Source of the DNA: Alphaproteobacteria bacterium
Lineage (GTDB): Bacteria; Pseudomonadota; Alphaproteobacteria; Rhodobacterales; Rhodobacteraceae
Direction: 5' to 3'
Length of the DNA: 64,000 bases
Assembly: GCA_029289325.1 (NCBI GenBank)
Contig: JARFTV010000006.1
Coordinates: forward strand, 21,570 to 85,569
The notes beneath the pieces are model-generated. The model had not been told where the DNA came from, searched no databases, and saw only the letters and a list, made by a program, of their open reading frames with translations. The first letter of the stretch is position 1. The number at the start of each line of letters is the position of its first letter. The translations under genes and the position numbers were made by a program. Positions 54,202 through 63,067 of this stretch are shown here, one piece after another.

Positions 54202-55089
54202 CTAGCGCTTGATCCCGTTTGACCGTGCGACGAAGTCGGTCAGATGCGGGACGAAATCCTCGGGCCCGGTCCCGCCAAGGCCGAGGGCAAGCGAAAAGCT
54301 GTTCTTCGCCGCACTGGCCATCGTCGTGGTCACACCGGCTGCGTTGGCCATCGATTCAAGGTAGCGCAGGTCCTTGTGGCCGTTGGTCAGGGTAAAGCGG
54401 TGCGCCTCGCGGTTGCCCTCCAGCGCATAGCCCATGAAGGTCTGGTAAAAGCCACAGTCCATCCGGCCGCCCCGGATCACGCTGTCGAAGGTGGCGGTCG
54501 AGATACCGACCTTGGCGGCCAGAGCCAGCGCCTCGGCATAGATCGCCGCGTAGCCAAGCGAGAGGAAGTGGTTCAAGAGCTTCATCCTGTGGCCGTCGCC
54601 GACCTAGCCGATATGGACGATCTTGACCGCCCAGGTGGCGATGACGGGCTGGATGCGGGCAAAGACCTCGGCGTCCGCCCCCACCATGCAATCCAGCGCG
54701 CCCTCCCAGGCCTCTTTCGGGGTGCGGGACAGCGGGGCGTCGGCGAAGTGGATTTCCCTGGCCGCAAGTTCCGCCGCCAGGCGTTCGGTGACCGTAGGGT
54801 CAGAGGTGGAGCAGTCGACGACGACCGAGCCGGGCTTCAGATGCGGGGTTATCCGCGCCACCGCCTCGGCCACCTGGGGCGAGCCGGGGAGGGTCAGGAA
54901 GACGATTGTCGACCGGGCAGCGAGATCCTCGAGACTGGCCTCGACCGCGCCGCGCCCGATCAGGTCATCGACCGGCGCGCGGTTGCGGTGGGCGGTGACG
55001 GTCAGGGGGTAGCCCTTCTCGACGATGTTCTTCGCCATGCCGTGGCCCATCAGGCCGGTGCCGACGAAGCCGATGTGTTCCTGGGTCAT
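54202..55089 (-). pseudogene. 3-hydroxyisobutyrate dehydrogenase-family oxidoreductase, split by an in-frame TAG
   Basis: NAD(P)-dependent beta-hydroxyacid dehydrogenase of 296 codons. The N-terminal Rossmann motif is IGFVGTGLMGHGMAKNIVEK, the substrate motif DAPLSRTPKEAWEGAL, and the catalytic lysine lies in HRMKLLNHFLSLGY. The frame is broken by TAG at 54604-54606 (KIVHIG-stop-VGDGHRMKLL), six codons before the next ATG, and is otherwise complete to a normal C-terminus. The catalytic lysine lies after the stop, so a truncated product would be inactive. A GAG, AAG or CAG codon would need one change. Sequence error is the alternative. Its pathway is unknown; sugar-acid metabolism fits the neighbours. 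Confidence 0.85.
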
Positions 55090-55186
55090 TCCGCTCTCCT
55101 TTTCGGTCAGAGTGCGGCTTGGGGCGCGGGTTGACAATCCCTTCGGGTCCGGGCGGAGTTGGGGCGGATTGACAGGGAGGCCAAGG

Positions 55187-56176
55187 ATGTTCCGCGCACT
55201 GGTTCTGGAGAAGGAAGGCGATGCCGCCGTGGCTCATGTCCGCGAGCTGGATGAAAGCGCGCTGCCTTCCGGGGATGTGACGGTGGCGGTCGAATACTCG
55301 ACGCTGAACTACAAGGACGGGCTGGCCTTGTCGGCGAATGGCGGGGGGATCGTGCGGACCTGGCCGCATGTGGCGGGCATCGATTTCGCGGGGGTGGTCG
55401 AGGCGTCCGAGGACGCCCGGTACAAGCCGGGGGACAAGGTGGTGCTGACCGGCTGGCGGGTGGGAGAGGTGCATTGGGGCGGCTATGCTCAGAAGGCGCG
55501 GGTCAAGGCGGACTGGCTGGTGCCGCTGCCGGAGGGGCTAACCACGCGGCAGGCGATGGCGGTGGGGACGGCCGGGTTCACGGCGATGCTGGCGGTGATG
55601 GCGCTGGAGGAGCACGGGCTGACGCCGGATAAGGGCGAGGTGCTGGTCACCGGGGCCTCGGGCGGGGTGGGGTCGGTGGCGGTCGCGGTGCTTGCCAGGC
55701 TCGGCTACGAGGTCGCGGCGGTGACGGGGCGGGCGGAGACGGAGGCGTATCTGCGCGACCTCGGGGCGAGCCGGATCGTGCCGCGGGCGGAGCTGGCAGA
55801 GACGGTGAAACGGCCGCTGGAGACCGAGACCTGGGCGGGCTGCGTGGATGCCGTCGGCGGCGCGATGCTTGCGCGGGTGCTGGGGCAGATGAAGCACGGG
55901 GCCTCGGTCGCGGCGGTGGGGCTGGCGGGGGGTGCGGCGCTGCCGGCCTCGGTCATCCCGTTCCTCTTGCGGGGGGTCAACCTGCTGGGCATCGATTCCG
56001 TGACGGTCCCCTATGAGCGCCGGGTGCGGGCCTGGGAGCGGGTGGTGACGGACCTGCCGATGGAGAAGCTGGAGGCGATGGTCCGGCCGGCGGTGCTGAC
56101 GGACCTGCCGGAGCTGGGGGCGGCGATCCTGAAGGGGGGCGTACAGGGCCGGGTCGTGGTGGACGTGAACGGCTGA
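55187..56176 (+). CDS. acuI: AcuI/YhdH-type acryloyl-CoA reductase (MDR family)
   Basis: Medium-chain quinone-oxidoreductase-like protein of about 329 residues without catalytic zinc. MFRALVLEKEGDAAVAHVRE, YSTLNYKDGLALS and HVAGIDFAGVVEASED are the AcuI/YhdH opening; the NADPH-binding motif is VLVTGASGGVGSVAVAVLAR, and LLGIDSVTVPYERR ends the family core. AcuI reduces acryloyl-CoA in DMSP and 3-hydroxypropionate metabolism of Rhodobacteraceae; no other DMSP gene is seen here. The ATG at 55187 follows CAAGG; the track ORF extends through the divergent neighbour. Confidence 0.85.
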   Translation: MFRALVLEKEGDAAVAHVRELDESALPSGDVTVAVEYSTLNYKDGLALSANGGGIVRTWPHVAGIDFAGVVEASEDARYKPGDKVVLTGWRVGEVHWGGYAQKARVKADWLVPLPEGLTTRQAMAVGTAGFTAMLAVMALEEHGLTPDKGEVLVTGASGGVGSVAVAVLARLGYEVAAVTGRAETEAYLRDLGASRIVPRAELAETVKRPLETETWAGCVDAVGGAMLARVLGQMKHGASVAAVGLAGGAALPASVIPFLLRGVNLLGIDSVTVPYERRVRAWERVVTDLPMEKLEAMVRPAVLTDLPELGAAILKGGVQGRVVVDVNG

Positions 56177-56253
56177 GGTCTGTCCACGGTGGACAAATCG
56201 AGATATCCAAGGAATTCCAATAGGTTGGTCGCGGGCGTTAGGAGTTTGTTAAC
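56177..56253 (+). repeat. copy B of the approximately 75-bp duplicated intergenic element
   Basis: Starts directly after the acuI stop: palindrome TGTCCACGGTGGACA (56181-56195), a GGAATTCCAA segment, then GGTCGCGGGCGTTAG and GTTTGTTAA. Order, spacing and distance from the stop codon match copy A next to slyX. The part between 56254 and 56400 is GC-rich with a GGGAC/GTCCC hairpin and no gene. Confidence 0.7.
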
Positions 56254-56404
56254 TGGTGACGGGACGATGGTCCCGTTGCCCGAGGGTGGGCCCAAGATTC
56301 GGGGCGCGCCTGATGCCGGGCTTGGGGCGCGGATGCTGGCACGGGACGCGCCCTTGCGGAGGGTGCGTCCGGGCACGCACCCTGCCGGGGGCGGCGGGGG
56401 CCTG

Positions 56405-56432
56405 TTGACTCCCCCGGGTTTCCCTCTATAAG
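56405..56432 (+). promoter_or_regulatory. sigma70-type promoter of rpsD
   Basis: TTGACT (56405-56410) and TATAAG (56427-56432) are spaced by 16 bp, both five of six to consensus. They lie 120 bp before the rpsD start, in the 375-bp gap after acuI, leaving an untranslated leader of about 110 bases. Confidence 0.7.
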
Positions 56433-56441
56433 CCCGCCAGT

Positions 56442-56465
56442 CCCGGAAGCGATTCCGGGGCTTTT
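56442..56465 (+). promoter_or_regulatory. hairpin with T-run in the rpsD leader
   Basis: CCCGGAA and TTCCGGG (56442-56448 and 56453-56459) form a short stem followed by GCTTTTC at the very start of the expected rpsD transcript. It looks like an intrinsic terminator and could act as an attenuator or processing site. Confidence 0.45.
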
Positions 56466-56551
56466 CATTGGTGTTGGTGGCCCTCGCAAGAGGAGGCCTG
56501 TCGCCCTTCGGGGAAAGGACAACGCCCTTCACATATCGAAGGAGATCAGCG

Positions 56552-57172
56552 GTGACCAAACGCACCTCTGCCAAGTACAAGATCGACCGCCGCATGGGCG
56601 AAAACATCTGGGGCCGTCCGAAGTCCCCGGTGAACAAGCGCGAATACGGCCCCGGCCAGCACGGCCAGCGCCGCAAGAACAAGCTGTCTGACTTCGGTAC
56701 GCAGCTGCGCGCCAAGCAGAAGCTCAAGGGCTATTACGGCGATCTGACCGAAAAGCAGTTCCGCAAGATCTATGGCGAGGCCGAGCGCGTCAAGGGCGAC
56801 ACCGGCGAGATGCTGATCGGCCTGCTGGAGCGCCGCCTGGACGCGGTGGTCTACCGCGCCAAGCTGGTCCCGACCATCTTCGCCGCCCGCCAGTTCGTGA
56901 ACCACGGCCATGTCACCGTGAACGGCAAGCGCGTGAACATCGCGTCCTACCGCGTGTCGGAAGGCGACGTGATCGAAGTGCGCGAGAAGTCGAAGCAGTT
57001 GGCCATCGTGCTGGAGGCCCTGTCGCTGACCGAGCGTGACATCCCGGATTACCTGGAAGTCGACACCAACAAGAAGGTCGTCAAGTTCGTCCGCACCCCG
57101 GGCCTGGGCGATGTGCCCTATCCGGTCCAGATGGAACCGAACCTGATCGTCGAATACTACGCGAAGAACTGA
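56552..57172 (+). CDS. rpsD: 30S ribosomal protein S4
   Basis: Primary 16S rRNA-binding protein of 206 residues. It starts at a GTG (56552, after AAGGAG), giving [20 protein letters not shown], and the S4 RNA-binding domain is [20 protein letters not shown] then [20 protein letters not shown]. The C-terminus [18 protein letters not shown] is standard. As in many alphaproteobacteria it is monocistronic and outside the alpha operon, with its own promoter and terminator. The track start at 56468 is in the leader. Confidence 0.98.
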   Translation: MTKRTSAKYKIDRRMGENIWGRPKSPVNKREYGPGQHGQRRKNKLSDFGTQLRAKQKLKGYYGDLTEKQFRKIYGEAERVKGDTGEMLIGLLERRLDAVVYRAKLVPTIFAARQFVNHGHVTVNGKRVNIASYRVSEGDVIEVREKSKQLAIVLEALSLTERDIPDYLEVDTNKKVVKFVRTPGLGDVPYPVQMEPNLIVEYYAKN

Positions 57173-57196
57173 TCCTCGCGCCGAGCACGTATCGCG

Positions 57197-57224
57197 AAGG
57201 CCCGCCCCCCGGCGGGCCTTCTGC
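57197..57224. terminator. terminator after rpsD, bidirectional
   Basis: AAGGCCCGCC and GGCGGGCCTT (57197-57206 and 57211-57220) form a perfect 10-bp stem with a four-base loop, followed by TCTGCGTTT. It separates rpsD from the convergent GFA gene. Confidence 0.8.
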
Positions 57225-57227
57225 GTT

Positions 57228-57641
57228 TCAGGCCGGCATTTCCGCGTGGCGGTCCAACCCCTCGGGCAGCGTGTCCCAGGCCGGAGCACTGCGGGTCCAG
57301 GTCACCTGGCGCGGTACGAACCGTCCGGGATCGTCAAGGCTCGCCGCCGTGACCGCGACCAGCCCCGGCATGGCGGGAAAGGTCAGAAAGACCGGGGTGC
57401 CGCAGGTCGGACAGAAGCCGTGGCGCTTTTCCATGCCGCGGTCGCCCCTGGACCCCCAGCACGTGGCCGGACCCGTGACCACGTCGGACGGCGATGCGGC
57501 AAAGACCAGCCAGGAACTGTGCCCGGTGCCGCTGCGCCGCTGGCAATCGCGGCACTGGCAATGGGTCTGTTCCACAGGGTCCGTCGCGATGTCGTAGCGC
57601 AGGGCCCGGCAGGCGCAGCCGCCGGTGTAGGGCGCGGGCAT
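57228..57641 (-). CDS. GFA (glutathione-dependent formaldehyde-activating) family protein
   Basis: Zinc-binding protein of about 137 residues. Cysteine motifs GGCACRALRY, THCQCRDCQRRSGTGHSSWL and GFCPTCGTPVF are the GFA fold's two zinc sites. The founding member Gfa accelerates formation of S-hydroxymethylglutathione, but most homologues, including this type, have no proven function. The start MPAPYTGGCACR at 57641 is one base from the upstream SRPBCC stop; it is the third gene of an ArsR-SRPBCC-GFA operon. Confidence 0.85.
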   Translation of the reverse strand: MPAPYTGGCACRALRYDIATDPVEQTHCQCRDCQRRSGTGHSSWLVFAASPSDVVTGPATCWGSRGDRGMEKRHGFCPTCGTPVFLTFPAMPGLVAVTAASLDDPGRFVPRQVTWTRSAPAWDTLPEGLDRHAEMPA

Positions 57642-57642
57642 G

Positions 57643-58104
57643 TCAGGCCGCCTTCGGCTTGGCGAAAACATCCAGTCCGCGGCCGGTTTCGAGATAGGAT
57701 TTGAGGCTGGACAGCACGATGGGCCAGCCTTTGGACACGCCCTGCTCCATCCCGCTGCCCTTGATCAGATCCTCATGGGTGACGACCAGTTTTGTCATCC
57801 CGTCATAGGGGATGACGTCGAAGGTCACGCGGGAATAGGCCTCGGGCTCGGTCTCCTGCGCGCGGCCGACCCAGCTGAGCACCAGTCGGGACGGGGGCGT
57901 GTGCTCGACGACCCGGCCCACAAGCTCGACCGTGCCACCCCCATTCCGGACATGTTCCCAGCGGGAGCCCGGTTTCCAGTCCGAGACATTGGCATGCCCC
58001 CAGTAGCGCGCCGACACTTCGGCGCTGGTGATCGCGTCAAACACCTTCTCCGGCGCGGCGGCAATGAAGGTGACGTAGACAAAGCTGGTGCGTTCCACGT
58101 TCAT
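57643..58104 (-). CDS. SRPBCC (AHSA1-like) family protein
   Basis: START/Bet v1-fold protein of 153 residues. The opening VYVTFIAAAPEKVFDAITSA and the pattern LVLSWVGRAQETEPEAYSRV with GMTKLVVTHEDLIKGSGMEQ and SKGWPIVLSSLKSYLETG are the AHSA1 (activator of Hsp90-like) subgroup that is regularly encoded after an ArsR repressor. The ligand is unknown. It starts four bases before the end of the ArsR gene, so the pair is coupled. Confidence 0.9.
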   Translation of the reverse strand: MNVERTSFVYVTFIAAAPEKVFDAITSAEVSARYWGHANVSDWKPGSRWEHVRNGGGTVELVGRVVEHTPPSRLVLSWVGRAQETEPEAYSRVTFDVIPYDGMTKLVVTHEDLIKGSGMEQGVSKGWPIVLSSLKSYLETGRGLDVFAKPKAA

Positions 58105-58436
58105 TCTCCTGATCCTTCCAGTGTGAGTTTGAGCTCATGCAGCAGGGCAAGGCGCCGGACCTCGAACTTGCGGACCCAGCGTTCGTAGATGTCGTGCAGC
58201 GGCACGGGATTGATGAAATGCAGCTTTTCCCGGCCCTTCCTGACCGTGCTGACAAGATTCGCCTCCTCAAGCAGGTCAAGATGCTGGGTCACCGACTGCC
58301 GCGTCATCTGCAGATGGGCGCAAAGCTGGCCCAGCGTCTGGCCGTTTTCCTCGCACAGCAGGTCAAGCAGCAGGCGGCGCGTTGGATCGCCCAATGCCTT
58401 GAAGACCTTGTCCGTGCTGGGATCCCTTTCCGACAT
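58101..58436 (-). CDS. ArsR-family regulator paired with SRPBCC
   Basis: Repressor of about 111 residues with VFKALGDPTRRLLLDLLCEE, the recognition region LQMTRQSVTQHLDLLEEANL and wing STVRKGREKLHFINP. No metal-binding cysteine box. The ATG at 58436 (MSERDPSTDKVFKAL) is preferred over the long track ORF, which runs through the operator. A TGCAGG/CCTGCA dyad lies 12 bp upstream, so it should repress its own operon with the SRPBCC and GFA genes. The inducer is unknown. Confidence 0.88.
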   Translation of the reverse strand: MSERDPSTDKVFKALGDPTRRLLLDLLCEENGQTLGQLCAHLQMTRQSVTQHLDLLEEANLVSTVRKGREKLHFINPVPLHDIYERWVRKFEVRRLALLHELKLTLEGSGE

Positions 58437-58447
58437 GCGATACAATA

Positions 58448-58465
58448 TGCAGGTAATTGCCTGCA
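58448..58465. promoter_or_regulatory. dyad operator of the ArsR-SRPBCC-GFA operon
   Basis: TGCAGGTAATTGCCTGCA is a 6-bp perfect inverted repeat around TAATTG, 12 bp before the ArsR start. Position and symmetry fit an ArsR operator. Confidence 0.65.
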
Positions 58466-58638
58466 TGTCAAGCAACATGGCCTGCGACGCGGCAGGGTCT
58501 TTCCTTTTCCGGCTTTGGTTCGTATGTCCCATCGGTCGCAGCCTGAACGGCCGTAGTCCGGGCGGGCACTGGAACATGGAGGTCCGTGCCGGTCGAATCC
58601 GACCGGCGCCACGAGGACGGTAACGGAGGAGACGGCGG

Positions 58639-60054
58639 ATGCCCGGTCAGGTACACGCAACGATCGATGGTTCACTGGTGATGATCGGCTTCGGCTCGAT
58701 CGGGCGCGGGACCCTGCCGCTGATCGAGCGGCACATCGGCTTTGACCGCGAGCATTTCACGGTGATCGAGCCTTCGTCGGATTACGCGCATATCCTGCGC
58801 GACCGCGGCATCCGGCACCTGCAGGTGGCGCTGACCCCCGAGAATTTCGCCGACGTGCTGCGCAGCCTTTTCCCGCAGGGCCGCGGGATGATCGTGAACC
58901 TGTCGGTGGACGTGGATTCGATCGAGGTCATGAAGCTCGCCCAGGAGATGGGGGTGCAGTACATCGATACGGTGGTAGAGCCCTGGCCGGGGTTCTACTT
59001 CGGCTCGACCCTGCCCAATGCCGAGCGGACGAACTATCCGCTGCGGGAGCGGGTGCGTGAGCTGGGCAAGTCCTATGTCGGCGGGCCGACGGCGGTGAGC
59101 TGCTGCGGGGCGAACCCCGGCATGGTGAGCTGGCTGCTGAAGGAGGCGCTGCTGCGGCTGGCGGCGGATACTGGCGTAACCGCCGATCCGAAGACGCGCG
59201 AGGATTGGGCCGGGCTGATGCGGGACCTTGGGGTCAAGGGCGTCCATGTCGCCGAGCGGGACACCCAAGTCGCGGCCAAGCCCAAGCCGCCGGGGATCTT
59301 CGTGAACACCTGGTCGGTGGATGGCCTGCTGTCCGAGGGCTATCAGCCGGCGGAGTTGGGCTGGGGCACGCATGAGAAGAAACTGCCTCCGAAGGGCCAT
59401 ACCTTCGACCACGGGCCGGGCTATGCGATCTGGATCGACCGTCCGGGCGCGGAAACCAGGGTGCGCAGCTGGTGCCCCAGCGCCGGCCCGCAATACGGCT
59501 TCGTGATCACCCATAACGAGGCGCTGTCGATCCCGGATTACTACACGGTCTGGGAGGGGGGCCGCGCCGTCTATCGCCCGACCTGCCATTACGCCTATCA
59601 CCCCTGCAACGACGCGATCCTGTCGCTGCACGAGACCAATGGCGCGGGCAAGCTGCTCGAGGCGCAGCATATCCTGACCGTGGAAGAGATCGTCTCGGGC
59701 GGGGATGACCTTGGGGTGCTGCTTTACGGCCATGCCAAGGGCGCGATGTGGTACGGCTCGCGGCTGACGACCGAAGAGGCCAAGCGGCTCGCGCCCTACC
59801 AGAACGCGACGGGGATGCAGGTGACGAGCGCGGTGCTGGCGGCGATGGTCTGGGCGGCGGAGAACCCGAACGCGGGCTTCGTCGAGGCCGACGAGATGGA
59901 CCATGTCCGCTGCCTTGAGGTCCAGCGCCCCTATTTGGGCTCGATCGAGTGCCACTACACCGACTGGACGCCCTTGCAGAACCGGATCAACCGCTTCGAC
60001 GAGGACAGGGACGAGGACGATCCCTGGCAGTTCACCAACTTCCTGGCGGTCTGA
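58639..60054 (+). CDS. hss: homospermidine synthase
   Basis: NAD-dependent polyamine enzyme of 471 residues that makes homospermidine from two putrescines (or putrescine and spermidine). The dinucleotide-binding part is VMIGFGSIGRGTLPLIERHI; other typical stretches are VVEPWPGFYFGSTLPNAERT, AVSCCGANPGMVSWLLKEAL and NEALSIPDYYTVWEGGRAVY. Length matches the bacterial family. sym-Homospermidine is a major polyamine of many alphaproteobacteria. The ureohydrolase at 12 kb might feed putrescine or its catabolism, but the two are far apart. Confidence 0.95.
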   Translation: MPGQVHATIDGSLVMIGFGSIGRGTLPLIERHIGFDREHFTVIEPSSDYAHILRDRGIRHLQVALTPENFADVLRSLFPQGRGMIVNLSVDVDSIEVMKLAQEMGVQYIDTVVEPWPGFYFGSTLPNAERTNYPLRERVRELGKSYVGGPTAVSCCGANPGMVSWLLKEALLRLAADTGVTADPKTREDWAGLMRDLGVKGVHVAERDTQVAAKPKPPGIFVNTWSVDGLLSEGYQPAELGWGTHEKKLPPKGHTFDHGPGYAIWIDRPGAETRVRSWCPSAGPQYGFVITHNEALSIPDYYTVWEGGRAVYRPTCHYAYHPCNDAILSLHETNGAGKLLEAQHILTVEEIVSGGDDLGVLLYGHAKGAMWYGSRLTTEEAKRLAPYQNATGMQVTSAVLAAMVWAAENPNAGFVEADEMDHVRCLEVQRPYLGSIECHYTDWTPLQNRINRFDEDRDEDDPWQFTNFLAV

Positions 60055-60216
60055 CCATCCGGCGAAGCGCCGACGCGCGGGGCTTTCGTCTCTCTCGTCG
60101 GCCTTCGCCTCCGCCTCAGCCCGGCGGGAGGCGCGATTCTGCGACCCTTCGTCCGGGCGGAAGGCTCTGGCCTTGTTCGCCCGGGAGGGGTAAACGGGGC
60201 GGGACTTCCGGGGGCC

Positions 60217-61305
60217 ATGATGAACGACCAGATCACGCCGCAGCCAGGCATCCTTGACATCGCCCTTTACGAGGGCGGCAAGGCCCATGTCGCGGGGGTG
60301 GCCAATGTGGTGAAGCTGTCGTCGAACGAGAACCCGTTCGGCCCCTCGGACAAGGCGAAGGAAGCCTTCGGACGCACCGTCCATACGCTGCACCGCTATC
60401 CCAACACCGACCATGCCGATCTTCGCGCCGCGATTGCCGAGGTGCATGGGCTGGATGCTGCCCGGATCATCTGCGGCGCGGGCTCGGATGAGATCATCAC
60501 CTTCCTGTGCCAGGCCTATGCCGGGCCGCGTGACGAGGTGGTGTTCACCGAGCACGGCTTCCTGATGTACCGCATCTCGACCATGGCGGTCGGCGCGACC
60601 CCTGTCGAAGTGTCCGAACGCGAACGGACGGCGGATGTGGATGCCATCCTTGCCGCCTGCAACCGCCGCACCAGGCTGGTGTTCCTGGCCAATCCGAACA
60701 ACCCCACGGGCACAATGATCTCGGCCGCCGAGATCGCGCGGCTGGCGGAGAACCTGCCGCCGCAGGCGCTTCTGGTGCTGGACGGGGCCTATGCGGAATA
60801 TGTCGAGGGCTATGACGGCGGCGCCGCGCTTGTCGATGCGCGGGACAATGTGGTGATGACGCGGACCTTGTCGAAGATCTACGGGCTTGGCGGGCTGCGG
60901 ATCGGCTGGGGCTATGGGCCGAAGCATGTGATCGACGTGCTGAACCGGATCCGGGGGCCGTTCAACCTATCGACCACGCAGCTTGAGACGGCCGAGGCCG
61001 CCGTGCGCGACCAGGATTATGTGGCGAAGTGCCGGGCAGAGAACACGCGGATGCGGTCCTGGCTGGCCAATGCGCTGGCCGAGATCGGGGTGCCCTCGGA
61101 CACGTCGATGGCGAATTTCATCCTGGCGCGGTTCCACAACCAGGAAGAGGCCGAGGCCTGTGATGCCTTCCTGCAGAAGCAGGGGCTGATCGTGCGCCGG
61201 GTGGCGGGCTACAAGCTGCCGCATTGCCTGCGGATCACCATCGGCGATGAGGCGTCCTGCCGACAGGTCGCCCATGCAGTGGCGCAGTTCAAGGGGGTCA
61301 AATGA
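60217..61305 (+). CDS. hisC: histidinol-phosphate/aromatic aminotransferase
   Basis: PLP-dependent class I/II aminotransferase of 362 residues. The PLP lysine is in [20 protein letters not shown], with [20 protein letters not shown] and [16 protein letters not shown] nearby; [19 protein letters not shown] is the HisC opening. It overlaps tyrC by four bases rather than lying with hisZ-hisG, so it may transaminate prephenate or aromatic keto acids besides imidazole-acetol phosphate, as known for some HisC proteins. The 162-bp gap before it contains only small hairpins. Confidence 0.92.
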   Translation: MMNDQITPQPGILDIALYEGGKAHVAGVANVVKLSSNENPFGPSDKAKEAFGRTVHTLHRYPNTDHADLRAAIAEVHGLDAARIICGAGSDEIITFLCQAYAGPRDEVVFTEHGFLMYRISTMAVGATPVEVSERERTADVDAILAACNRRTRLVFLANPNNPTGTMISAAEIARLAENLPPQALLVLDGAYAEYVEGYDGGAALVDARDNVVMTRTLSKIYGLGGLRIGWGYGPKHVIDVLNRIRGPFNLSTTQLETAEAAVRDQDYVAKCRAENTRMRSWLANALAEIGVPSDTSMANFILARFHNQEEAEACDAFLQKQGLIVRRVAGYKLPHCLRITIGDEASCRQVAHAVAQFKGVK

Positions 61306-62216
61306 CCTATCCGCGCGTCGCCCTGATCGGCCTGGGGCTGATCGCGTCCTCGATGGCCCATGCCATGCGGGCGCAGGGGCTGGCGGGCGAGATCGTGGGC
61401 TTTGCCAAGTCGCCCGAGACGCGGGCGGTGGCGCGGGAGCTGTTCTGCGACCGCGTGACCGAGACGGCGGCCGAGGCGGTCGCGGGGGCGGATCTGGTGG
61501 TGCTGGCGGTGCCGGTCGGCGCGATGGGGGCCATCGCCGCCGAGATCGGGCCGCATCTGAAGCCGGGGGCGACGGTGACCGATGTCGGCTCGGTCAAGCA
61601 GGCGGTGGTCGATGCGGTCGCCCCGCATCTGCCCGCGGGTGTGCATTTCATTCCCGGTCACCCGATGGCGGGGACGGAATATTCCGGCCCGCGCTCGGGC
61701 TTTGCGACATTGTTCCAGAACCGCTGGTGGCTGCTGACCCCGGCCGAGGATTGCGACGCCGAGGCTCTGGCCCGGCTGCGCGGGCTGATCGAGGCGATGG
61801 GCGCCAAGGTCGACACGATGGATGTGGCGCACCATGACCTTGTGGTCGCGGTCGTAAGCCATGTGCCCCATGCGATTGCCTATACGATGGTGGGCGTGGC
61901 CGACCATATGCGGCGGGTGTCGCAGTCGGAGATCATCAAGTATTCGGCGGCGGGCTTTCGGGATTTCACCCGGATCGCGGCCAGCGACCCGGTGATGTGG
62001 CGCGACGTGTTCCTGACCAACAAGGAGGCGGTGCTGGATATCCTGGGCCGCTTTGCCGAGGAGCTGTTCGTTCTCCAGCGCGCGATCCGTATGGGGGATG
62101 GCGAGCATCTCCATGCCTATTTCACCCGCACCCGGGCGATCCGGCGCGGGATTATCGAGGCCGGGCAGGACACCGCCGCGCCGGATTTCGGCCGCGCTGC
62201 GCCGAAAGAGGGCTAG
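61302..62216 (+). CDS. tyrC: prephenate/arogenate dehydrogenase
   Basis: Tyrosine biosynthesis enzyme of 304 residues oxidising prephenate or arogenate with NAD(P). The Rossmann motif is [20 protein letters not shown], substrate-binding parts are [20 protein letters not shown] and [20 protein letters not shown]. The cyclohexadienyl dehydrogenase (TyrC) type, coupled with hisC, is the usual arrangement in alphaproteobacteria. There is no fused chorismate mutase. It overlaps hisC by four bases and is followed six bases later by the extensin-family gene. Confidence 0.92.
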   Translation: MTYPRVALIGLGLIASSMAHAMRAQGLAGEIVGFAKSPETRAVARELFCDRVTETAAEAVAGADLVVLAVPVGAMGAIAAEIGPHLKPGATVTDVGSVKQAVVDAVAPHLPAGVHFIPGHPMAGTEYSGPRSGFATLFQNRWWLLTPAEDCDAEALARLRGLIEAMGAKVDTMDVAHHDLVVAVVSHVPHAIAYTMVGVADHMRRVSQSEIIKYSAAGFRDFTRIAASDPVMWRDVFLTNKEAVLDILGRFAEELFVLQRAIRMGDGEHLHAYFTRTRAIRRGIIEAGQDTAAPDFGRAAPKEG

Positions 62217-62221
62217 TGCCG

Positions 62222-63067
62222 ATGCGGCGGGCGCTGATACTGCTGCTTTGTCTGGCGGGGCCTGCCCTGGCCGAGGCGCCGCAGACGTCGCTGCGCCCGA
62301 TGCCCAATCCCCTGATGACGCAGCCGCAGGTCAGCATGGCCGCGCCGACCGAACTGGTTCCCGCCGCGCTGCCCGCCGGTCGCTCGCTACGGCCGATGCC
62401 CCGGCCCGAGGCGCTGGTCCGGCGCGTGGCCGAGATGCGGGCGGCGGCGGTGACGGCGGGCGGGCTTGACCTGTCCTCGACCGCGCGGCCCGCGCCGGAG
62501 CCGGTGGCGGCCGAGCCGCCCTCACGCAAGGAGCGGCGGAAGAAGCGGCGCGAGGCGGCCTCGATGGAAGGGGCGGTCTGCGGCGTGGCGGCGATCAAGG
62601 GTGAGCCGATCGCGCCGATCAGCTCCAAGGTGCAGGGCTGCGGGGTGCCGGACGCGGTCCGGGTGACCTCGGTCGCGGGGGTGCGGTTGAGCCAGCCCGC
62701 GACGGTGGATTGCAGCATCGCCCGCAGCCTGAACGCCTGGGTCGAGGAGGTCGCGCAACCGGCCTTCGACGGCAAGCTGTCCGAGCTTCGGGTGGCGGCG
62801 CATTACATCTGCCGGGGCCGGAACAACCAGAAGGGCGCGCAGGTCAGCGAGCATGGCAAGGGCCGGGCGATCGACATCTCCGCCTTCGTGCTGACCAATG
62901 GTCAGGTCCTGACGGTGCAGGGGGATTACAACCGCGTTCTGCGGCGGATCTACAAGGCGGCCTGTCCCTATTTCCGCACCACTCTGGGTCCGGGCTCGGA
63001 CGGTTATCACGAGGACCATTTCCACTTCGACACCTCGGCCCGAAGCGGCGGGGCCTACTGCCGCTAG
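62222..63067 (+). CDS. extensin family protein, exported
   Basis: Secreted or periplasmic protein of about 281 residues. The leader MRRALILLLCLAGPALAEAP is a clear signal peptide; a proline-rich low-complexity region follows to about residue 115 (PSRKERRKKRREA is strongly basic), and the C-terminal half is the bacterial extensin-like domain: VAAHYICRGRNNQKGAQVSE, HGKGRAIDISAFVLTNGQ, DGYHEDHFHFDTSARSG with four conserved cysteines. HGxGxAxDI and HxDHFHFD suggest a zinc peptidase-like (LAS) site acting on the cell wall. The start is the ATG at 62222; a GTG at 62216 is possible. Confidence 0.85.
   Translation: MRRALILLLCLAGPALAEAPQTSLRPMPNPLMTQPQVSMAAPTELVPAALPAGRSLRPMPRPEALVRRVAEMRAAAVTAGGLDLSSTARPAPEPVAAEPPSRKERRKKRREAASMEGAVCGVAAIKGEPIAPISSKVQGCGVPDAVRVTSVAGVRLSQPATVDCSIARSLNAWVEEVAQPAFDGKLSELRVAAHYICRGRNNQKGAQVSEHGKGRAIDISAFVLTNGQVLTVQGDYNRVLRRIYKAACPYFRTTLGPGSDGYHEDHFHFDTSARSGGAYCR

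Noticed and set aside
58672-60927. 751-residue ORF antisense to hss and hisC
   Set aside because: Spans two well-supported genes on the other strand and shows no domain.
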